Assembly: GCA_030730365.1 (NCBI GenBank)
Contig: JANQVJ010000002.1
Span: 1-49,648 of the forward strand
Direction of reading: 5' to 3'
Origin: Verrucomicrobiales bacterium
Lineage (GTDB): Bacteria; Verrucomicrobiota; Verrucomicrobiia; Verrucomicrobiales; DEV007
DNA: 49,648 bases
In this document: positions 44,262 through 49,648 of the stretch, in pieces
Layout of the letters: each line of letters opens with the position of its first letter
Position numbering within the stretch: position 1 is the first letter of the stretch
Translations under genes and position numbers: made by a program
The notes under the pieces: generated by a model
Told to the model about the DNA's origin: nothing
Database searches by the model: none
The model's input: the letters and a program-made list of their open reading frames with translations, nothing else

Positions 44262-45206
44262 TTATAAATTTGCCGCATCTAAACCCCATGCGATCACGAA
44301 AGGAGCGGTCACGAGACTGACAAACGAAGTGATCATCACCACCTGGATGGCGACCTGCGGCTGACCACCGAAAAGGCGCGCGAGGACGATAGGAAAAATC
44401 GCTGTCGGCATCGCCGCCTGGATGATAAGGAGCCGCTGCAAGTCCGGTGCGATGGGGAGAAACAGGGCCACCGCGAGGATCACGGCCGCGTGGATCCCGA
44501 GGCGCACGGTGACGCTGACGAGCCCGACACGGAAGGCATCGGTGAGGATCCCGGCGCGGAAAAAGTGGCTCATCGTCGCGCCTATCATGAAGATCGACAT
44601 GGGGATTGCGCACCTGCCGAGCATGTCGAAACTGGTGGTGAAAATCACCGGTATGTGGCGATAGACACCGGTGTAATTGAGGATCAGGGCCAGCATGAGC
44701 GCGAGAAACGGCCCGTTGATGACCGATTTGACGCCCGCCTTTCCCGTGAGAATCGCCATTCCGACCGTCCACATCGCGAACTCCACCCCGACCCCGAAGA
44801 CAAAAACGAGGCCGGACGGACCCGGATTTCCGGGAAAAAGCTCCACGAGGAGAGGCAGCGGCAAAAAGCCGTAGTTCTGAATCCCGGTGCTGATCGTGAA
44901 GGTCCGCAGTCCGCTCCCCACCCGCATTCCCCCGCCCAGTCCGGCAAGCCAGGCGAGGAGGAATCCGGCCAGAGTCAGGAAAAAGCCCAGTCCGATCGCC
45001 CACGCGGCCGAGGTGACCGTCGCCAGGGCCGGATTTCCCGGGATGAGCGACAAAATGAGGCAGGGAGTCAGGAGATTGAGCCCGATTTTCATCATGCCCG
45101 TCTCCGTTTCGGCATTGAGCCACCCGCGCCGGTGAAAGAGAAAACCCACCGCGATGACGATAAAGATCGGCAGGGTTGCCGAGAGAATGGTGAAGTAAGA
45201 AGGCAT
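44262..45206 (-). CDS. AEC-family permease (auxin efflux carrier/malate permease-like)
   Basis: This 314-residue integral membrane protein starts at the ATG at 45206; a TTG upstream adds 14 unlikely residues. About ten hydrophobic helices are visible, in two halves of five, with ILSATLPIFIVIAVGFLFHR at the start, TGIQNYGFLPLPLL in the fourth helix (the N-Y-G-F motif is typical of AEC proteins) and AIPMSIFMIGATMSHFF opening the second half. Family members export organic acids or auxin; substrate is unknown. It follows the D,D-carboxypeptidase gene by 45 bp. Confidence 0.9.
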   Translation of the reverse strand: MPSYFTILSATLPIFIVIAVGFLFHRRGWLNAETETGMMKIGLNLLTPCLILSLIPGNPALATVTSAAWAIGLGFFLTLAGFLLAWLAGLGGGMRVGSGLRTFTISTGIQNYGFLPLPLLVELFPGNPGPSGLVFVFGVGVEFAMWTVGMAILTGKAGVKSVINGPFLALMLALILNYTGVYRHIPVIFTTSFDMLGRCAIPMSIFMIGATMSHFFRAGILTDAFRVGLVSVTVRLGIHAAVILAVALFLPIAPDLQRLLIIQAAMPTAIFPIVLARLFGGQPQVAIQVVMITSFVSLVTAPFVIAWGLDAANL

Positions 45207-45251
45207 CGTGGAAGATTCGAACGAAGCGCAGGGTGACTGCGGAAGCAAGGC

Positions 45252-46736
45252 CTAGAGCGCCACCATCTTCGTCCAGACGCGAACGATCTTCGATTTCACG
45301 GATCCGAGATCTCCCGTGTAGTTGTTGATGAAAAGAGTGAAGGCGTAGCGCTTCCCGGACTTGGCATTGACGTAGCCGGAGTAGTTACGGATACGGTCGA
45401 GAGTCCCGCTCTTTGCCCGGACACGCCCCTCGGCAGCGGTGCCGCCTCCGATACTGCGCAGAGTGCCGGACTGGCCGGCCGTCGGGAGCGAGACGTAAAA
45501 GCTGTCAAAATGCTCCGCCTTGCTCGCGTGATAGAGCATCATCGTCATCTGCCGGGGCGTCACCGTGTTGGAACGCGAGAGTCCGCAGCCGTCGCCCATG
45601 AAAAAGCCGGTCATGTCGATGCCTTTCGCGGCCCAGTGGGCATAGGTCGCCTCGGACGCATCGACGGTGGTGCCCTTTTTCCCAGCGGCGATGCCGATGA
45701 GACGGTGGATCGCCTCGGCGCGGAGGTTGTCGGATTGGTGATTCGTCTTCGTGAGAATGGAGGCAAGGGAATCCGACGACTGTTCGTGAACCATCTGGCG
45801 CGCGCCGATTTCTTTTCCGGCAATGCCGAGAAGCCGGTCCGTGGTCGGCTCGCCTGCGACGGGGATCCCGTTTTTATTCAGGTAGTCGCTGAAAATGCGG
45901 GCGCAGAAAAAGGCGGGATCGGGCAGAGCGCCTTTGATCGTGAAAGAACCGCTTCCGGCCGGCACCGTCCCGCGCAGGTAAAGGAGCTTCCCGTAAGGAT
46001 CTCCATAGATGAAACCACGGTCGCCCGAACCGGCGGACCCGACCCGCATTTCGTTGACGAACTCGATCCCGGGGAGCTTCGGCTCGGTCCCGGAGAGGGG
46101 TGCTCTCGCCCCGACCGAAGGCGTCCGGAAGGTGCCGTAAAAGAGATTCTGGTAGATCGTCAGCCCGCTTGCCCCGGCGCCGTAGTAGTTCCCCATGTCA
46201 TTCCACTGCCAGGTGTCGGGCGTAAGCGCCGTCCCGAAAATCGAGGCATCGCCGATGACGGAACCCTCGACCTTTTTCACTCCGGCTTTGTCCAGCGCCG
46301 CCTTCCACGCGGCAAAGGGCTGCGTCGCCGAAGAGGCCCCGAGAGTCGGATCGCCTCCCCCGCGGATGACGACGTCTCCGCTCAGGGTGCCGTCCTCACC
46401 CAGTTCCCCCGTCGTCTGCAACGCAGTCACGAAGCGGTAGTCCGGCCCGAGCAATTCATTCGCCGTGGCCGTGGCGATGACCTTCATGGTGGAGGCAGGG
46501 ACAAGTCCCGTGTCCATGCGGTAACCGGCCGCAGCGGACGGTTCGGCATCGAGCGGGATGAGACAAAAGCCGACGAGGGCCGTCTTCAGGCCGGTCTCCC
46601 CGGCGATTTTTTCCACTTCGGCGATGACTTCCTCGAGCGTGCCGCCGCGAACGGTAGCGGCGAAAGTCACGAGAAAAAGAAGTGCCACCCCCAGCTTCCA
46701 CGCCGTCCCTGCCTTAACGAAAAAGCCTCGGGACAA
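45252..46736 (-). CDS. dacB: D-alanyl-D-alanine carboxypeptidase/endopeptidase (PBP4-type, S13)
   Basis: This protein has about 494 residues from the TTG at 46736, chosen because it opens a signal peptide with a basic start (SRGFFVKAGTAWKLGVALLF); a GTG at 46691 or a longer frame is possible. The penicillin-binding motifs are SxxK in PASTMKVIA (Ser82), SxN in GCGLSRSNTVTP, and KSGT in RAKSGTLDRI, the last replacing KTG. A family-typical insert lies between SxxK and SxN (VVIRGGGDPTL, GNYYGAGASGL). The enzyme trims peptidoglycan stem peptides in the periplasm. Its start overlaps the end of the esterase gene by 23 bp. Confidence 0.92.
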   Translation of the reverse strand: MSRGFFVKAGTAWKLGVALLFLVTFAATVRGGTLEEVIAEVEKIAGETGLKTALVGFCLIPLDAEPSAAAGYRMDTGLVPASTMKVIATATANELLGPDYRFVTALQTTGELGEDGTLSGDVVIRGGGDPTLGASSATQPFAAWKAALDKAGVKKVEGSVIGDASIFGTALTPDTWQWNDMGNYYGAGASGLTIYQNLFYGTFRTPSVGARAPLSGTEPKLPGIEFVNEMRVGSAGSGDRGFIYGDPYGKLLYLRGTVPAGSGSFTIKGALPDPAFFCARIFSDYLNKNGIPVAGEPTTDRLLGIAGKEIGARQMVHEQSSDSLASILTKTNHQSDNLRAEAIHRLIGIAAGKKGTTVDASEATYAHWAAKGIDMTGFFMGDGCGLSRSNTVTPRQMTMMLYHASKAEHFDSFYVSLPTAGQSGTLRSIGGGTAAEGRVRAKSGTLDRIRNYSGYVNAKSGKRYAFTLFINNYTGDLGSVKSKIVRVWTKMVAL

Positions 46737-47826
46737 AGTCGGCCAGATAATCACGCCAGACCGGCCAGCTGTGATCCCCCTCGGTGAGATGCCATTCATG
46801 GGTGACGGTTTTCTCCTTCAGCAGGGCCGTCAACTGCTCGTTTTCCCGAAGGAGAAAATCATCTTTGCCGCAGGCAATCCAGAGCAGCTCGAGTTTCGCG
46901 TTGGTCCCCGCCGCGTCGGCAAGCGCCCCCTCAATCGCCACCGCTTCGGGAATCGCCGCGCTGAAGGCTCCGATCACGGAGAAAGTCTCGAGCGAGTTCA
47001 ACCCTATCGTGAGGGCGTGCAACCCGCCCATGGAGAGGCCGGCAATGGCGCGGTTTTCCCTTCCGGGACGGACCCGGTAGAGATCCTCCACCATCGGGAG
47101 AGCGGCTTCGAGGAGATCGCGTCGCAGCTCTTCCGTGTTCGCGGGGGAACGCCCGTCGCCGTAGGACTCGGGGATGGGATGCCCGTCGAGCATCATCACG
47201 ATCATAGGTCCGGCCTCACCTGCGGCGATGAGATTGTCGAGGATCCAGTGGGCTTTGCCGTGCGCCACCCAGGTCGCGAATCCATCGCTGTGACCGTGCT
47301 GGAGGACGAGGAGCGGGTAATCACCCTCGCCCTTCTCATAGCCCGGCGGCGTGTAGACCTGCATCTCGCGGAAACGCCCGATCGGGGTGGACTCGTAGGC
47401 GTGGTAATGGACGGTGCCGTGGGGAACCTCTTTGAAATCAAAGAGCCCCTCGCCCGGGAGATGCAGAATGCTCGTGTTCGGAGAACGCTGTGGCTTCATC
47501 CGCGGATTGCCGGGATCGACCATTTTTACTCCGTCGATCGTGAAGCTGTATTCGTAGATCCCCGGCGCGACCGACTCCAGCGTGCCCGTCCAGAGACCCG
47601 AGGCTTCGCGGGTAAGATCGAGTTTTCCCGATGCCATCTGGCCGGTCACGGAGACCTCCTTCGCCGCCGGCGCTTTAATTTGAAAAGTGACCTTTCCGTT
47701 TTCCCCGATGACTGGTGATACGATAGGCTTGGGTCGCGGCGGGCGTTTCACCTCCGCTTCGGCCGCGCCGGCGACCGAGGTGAAGAGGAATACGATAGCC
47801 AATACGGATGCAGGTCGGGCACTCAT
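46714..47826 (-). CDS. Exported alpha/beta-hydrolase esterase with N-terminal E-set domain
   Basis: This 370-residue protein starts at the ATG at 47826, which opens a signal peptide (SARPASVLAIVFLFTSVAGA). An E-set/CBM48-like domain covers about 35-125 (KVTFQIKAPAAKEVSVTG, GIYEYSFTIDG). The esterase D-like hydrolase follows: oxyanion region LLVLQHGHSDG, nucleophile Ser265 in GLSMGG, Asp near 322 in CGKDDF and His352 in GDHSWPVW. It matches the Fes/feruloyl-esterase type that cleaves ester-linked groups on plant polysaccharides or siderophores. Here polysaccharide de-esterification is the likelier role, but unproven. It lies 25 bp after the SHD1/LamG gene. Confidence 0.9.
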   Translation of the reverse strand: MSARPASVLAIVFLFTSVAGAAEAEVKRPPRPKPIVSPVIGENGKVTFQIKAPAAKEVSVTGQMASGKLDLTREASGLWTGTLESVAPGIYEYSFTIDGVKMVDPGNPRMKPQRSPNTSILHLPGEGLFDFKEVPHGTVHYHAYESTPIGRFREMQVYTPPGYEKGEGDYPLLVLQHGHSDGFATWVAHGKAHWILDNLIAAGEAGPMIVMMLDGHPIPESYGDGRSPANTEELRRDLLEAALPMVEDLYRVRPGRENRAIAGLSMGGLHALTIGLNSLETFSVIGAFSAAIPEAVAIEGALADAAGTNAKLELLWIACGKDDFLLRENEQLTALLKEKTVTHEWHLTEGDHSWPVWRDYLADFVPRLFR

Positions 47827-47851
47827 GAGTCGGGAAAAATCCGATAAGACT

Positions 47852-48754
47852 TTACTCGGTCGTTGCCCCGCCTTTCGCGGCGCGCACGGAGAAGTCATCG
47901 TAGTGTACGTCGTTGATGTTCGTCGTCAGGCTCACGACGGACTTCGTCGGATGAGCGATACCCTCGGATTTCAGCTTTCCAACCTCGTAACCGTTCACTG
48001 AGACGAGAACCTCGTCGCCTTTGGTCTGAATGAGGAGGGTGTGCCACTCTTCGCGGTCGAGATCGAGAGGAAAGGTGGCCGTCTTTGTCTTGAGCATCTC
48101 CTGAGTCGCCTCGTCGAGCGTGCCGCCGCCCTTCCGCTTCTCGTAGATCGCATTTTCAAAGTTCCCCGTTTTCGCATCGGAGATGGACCCGCTCGTCGGG
48201 CTGATCGCGATGCTGCTGATATGGCCGGCATGGGAGCCTTTGTAGTCTTTGTCATCGAGCCAGACGTTGAAGCGCTCGGCCGATTCGCCCATGAAGTTGA
48301 ACTTCACCGAGACTTCGAGATCCTGCTTCCCTTCGAAGCGGATCGCATCGACCCCGGCGTGATCATTGATGTCGATTGTCTTGCCGATGAGGACACCGTC
48401 CTTCACGACGCTCTCGCTCTTGTAGTGGGTCCACTGCTCGCCGAAGCCGTCTTTGGAAAAGTCATCTTCGAAGATGAGCTCGGTGTAGGAGCTCGCCACT
48501 TCACCCTCCTCCCCCTCACTACCGGCGGGTTTCCATGAGGCGAGGAATTCCTGATCCTCTTTCGAGAGGCTCGCCACCGGGACTTCAAAAACGCGGCGGT
48601 TCGCCATGATGCGGACCTTGCCGTCCTTCATCGATATCAGTTCGGCCTCGATCTTTTTCCCGTCCGCATTCGTCAGGGTGCGCATCTCGCGCGCTTCGGC
48701 GCATTGCAGAGTCAGCCCGAAGAGGGCCACGAAGAGGATCGGGGAGAGTTTCAT
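47852..48754 (-). CDS. Secreted SHD1-like / LamG-like (DUF1080-type) protein
   Basis: This 300-residue protein has a signal peptide (MKLSPILFVALFGLTLQCAEA). Residues 22-75 form an SHD1-like domain (REMRTLTNADGKKIEAELIS, then VPVASLSKEDQEFL). Residues 92-295 look like a concanavalin-type beta sandwich as in DUF1080 proteins (LIFEDDFSKDGFGEQW, LEVSVKFNF, EWHTLLIQTKGDEVLVSVNG, HYDDFSVRAA). No catalytic residues are evident. The same SHD1 pattern begins the DUF1549/DUF1553 protein at 15.8 kb. It is the first gene of a probable four-gene run (this, esterase, dacB, AEC permease). Confidence 0.82.
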   Translation of the reverse strand: MKLSPILFVALFGLTLQCAEAREMRTLTNADGKKIEAELISMKDGKVRIMANRRVFEVPVASLSKEDQEFLASWKPAGSEGEEGEVASSYTELIFEDDFSKDGFGEQWTHYKSESVVKDGVLIGKTIDINDHAGVDAIRFEGKQDLEVSVKFNFMGESAERFNVWLDDKDYKGSHAGHISSIAISPTSGSISDAKTGNFENAIYEKRKGGGTLDEATQEMLKTKTATFPLDLDREEWHTLLIQTKGDEVLVSVNGYEVGKLKSEGIAHPTKSVVSLTTNINDVHYDDFSVRAAKGGATTE

Positions 48755-48765
48755 GATTTTTTCTC

Positions 48766-48795
48766 ACTATCCTCCTGGGCACGGGTCACGGTCAA
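48766..48795 (-). promoter_or_regulatory. Possible promoter of the SHD1/LamG-esterase-dacB run
   Basis: On the minus strand TTGACC (48795-48790) and GATAGT (48771-48766) are 18 bp apart. An AGGAGGA stretch lies in the same place, too far from the ATG to serve as its Shine-Dalgarno sequence. Confidence 0.35.
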
Positions 48796-48850
48796 TCCAA
48801 ATCACTCCGTCTGTCCGACTGTGGCTAGCAATTCCCTTTTTCATCCCCTC

Positions 48851-48888
48851 AACTCCCTTCCCACGAAGACCCGGGGTCGGAGGGGGTT
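48851..48888. repeat. REP-like imperfect hairpin downstream of the RAYT gene
   Basis: AACTCCCTTC (48851-48860) pairs with GGAGGGGGTT (48879-48888) over 10 bp with two G-U pairs, enclosing a smaller GACC/GGTC hairpin (48868-48878). It stands about 100 bp past the stop of the REP-associated transposase. Only one copy is in the window. Confidence 0.45.
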
Positions 48889-48989
48889 CGATTGCAGCGT
48901 TAGCCGCGGGGTTGGGAGGCGCAGGTGACGGGTATTCGTATCACCGGTGCGAACCGATTTCATTCGCCGTAAAAGAGTAAGCGAGCAGT

Positions 48990-49648
48990 CTATGTCCCGA
49001 TCACATCCTTCTGTAAATCGCGCAGCACCCGCAACTCGCCCCATTCCGCTCCCCGCATCCGCCTCGCGCCGGACTTTCGCTTTTCGCCAAAACGCCGTCG
49101 CCTTTCCCGCTCCCGCTCGAAGACTCTGTTGACGAACTCCGCCGTGCCCAGAACCGCTCCGTCGCAAAAATAACGCACCCGGTGACGCAGGACTTTCTGC
49201 ACCGGCATCACCCCCTCGGCCTCCCGCACCGCCTCGACTTCCCCCTCTGCAAACCCGCGGCGTCCGCTCTCCCCGCGCTCCGGGTCAGGAGCCACTTCCT
49301 GCCCTTCTTCATACAAAAAGAGCCGATACCGCGCCGAAGTCCGCCGCCAATCGCTTTTGAAATCAGGATCCTGCAGGGCCCGTTCGCAGTCCTCGACCAG
49401 TACGCTCTTGTAGCGGCCTTCCCATAAGGTCCCGGTGCGCCCGAGGCGTTTGTTCATGAAAAAGGTCACCCGAAGTTTCAGCTCTTTGAGAAAGAGCGAG
49501 AGATCGCCGCGGCGGCGTTCGTAGCGATCGAGAATTTCCCGGTGCCAACGCTCGTCCCCTGCCTCCCGGGCGTGTTCCAGCTCCTGCCGCACCCCTTCGA
49601 CGACGACATCGTCGTGGAGCAGTGGAAGCACCGCCAGCAGCCCCTCCT
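48990..49648 (-). CDS. REP-associated tyrosine transposase (RAYT), N-terminus beyond window
   Basis: The frame is open to the right edge, with about 219 residues seen; the N-terminal part with the His-hydrophobic-His metal motif is outside. The visible part matches the C-terminal half of Y1-type RAYTs: a helix DERWHREILDRYERRRGDLS, then LFLKELKLRVTFFMNKRLGR and TGTLWEGRYKSVLVED, the strongest family signature. The C-terminal 100 residues are rich in Arg and Glu. RAYTs are single-copy, vertically kept relatives of IS200/IS605 transposases that act on REP hairpins. An REP-like hairpin lies downstream. Confidence 0.85.
   Translation of the reverse strand, partial: EGLLAVLPLLHDDVVVEGVRQELEHAREAGDERWHREILDRYERRRGDLSLFLKELKLRVTFFMNKRLGRTGTLWEGRYKSVLVEDCERALQDPDFKSDWRRTSARYRLFLYEEGQEVAPDPERGESGRRGFAEGEVEAVREAEGVMPVQKVLRHRVRYFCDGAVLGTAEFVNRVFERERERRRRFGEKRKSGARRMRGAEWGELRVLRDLQKDVIGT

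Overview
The window looks like chromosome from a member of the Verrucomicrobiota (or a close Planctomycetes-Verrucomicrobia-Chlamydiae relative). The grounds are a DUF1549/DUF1553 + DUF1501 gene pair behind an ECF sigma factor and a FecR/LamG anti-sigma-like protein, SHD1-like domains, high G+C coding bias, and few clear Shine-Dalgarno sequences. This placement is inferred from gene content; no 16S rRNA gene is present.

Layout. 1-2.9 kb (minus): a metal-efflux operon, with a Cys/His-rich exported protein, a TolC-like outer-membrane protein and an RND adaptor whose His-rich tail runs off the left edge. 3.0-8.6 kb: rpsT, an L,D-transpeptidase lipoprotein, a secreted unknown, trpB, the SRP RNA gene (ffs), leuC and a small Ala-rich lipoprotein. 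8.8-12.5 kb: metK-ahcY, transcribed divergently from an ArsR-type HTH/methyltransferase fusion over a 47-bp promoter region. 12.6-19.4 kb (plus): a phosphodiester glycosidase-like protein, then ECF sigma factor, FecR-LamG protein, SHD1-DUF1549-DUF1553 protein and DUF1501 protein, closed by a strong terminator. 19.5-25.8 kb: an orphan hybrid histidine kinase, a GNAT-SufE-TatD cluster, an M32 carboxypeptidase and a trypsin-fold protein with no catalytic triad.

25.8-43.9 kb (minus) is one near-continuous str-S10-spc-alpha ribosomal cluster: rpsL, rpsG, fusA, rpsJ, rplC, rplD, rplW, rplB, rpsS, X, rplV, rpsC, rplP, rpmC, rpsQ, rplN, rplX, rplE, rpsH, rplF, rplR, rpsE, rplO, secY, map, rpmJ, rpsM, rpsK, rpsD. 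It starts at a good promoter and ends at a terminator. It departs from the usual order in three ways. A secreted coiled-coil protein (X) sits between rpsS and rplV. L22 carries a C-terminal helix-hairpin-helix-like module. The genes tuf, rpsN, rpmD, adk, infA, rpoA and rplQ are missing from their usual places.

44.1-49.6 kb (all minus): a CAU tRNA, an AEC-family permease, a PBP4-type D,D-carboxypeptidase, an alpha/beta-hydrolase esterase with an E-set domain, an SHD1/LamG-like secreted protein, and a REP-associated transposase (RAYT) cut by the right edge with a REP-like hairpin downstream.

The best candidates for undescribed biology are the exported coiled-coil gene inside the S10 operon, the L22 fusion, and the HTH-methyltransferase apparently controlling the SAM cycle. 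The promoters of rpsT, the str operon and (partly) ffs share a TATATT -10 box followed by a GC-rich stretch, which suggests common growth-rate control.
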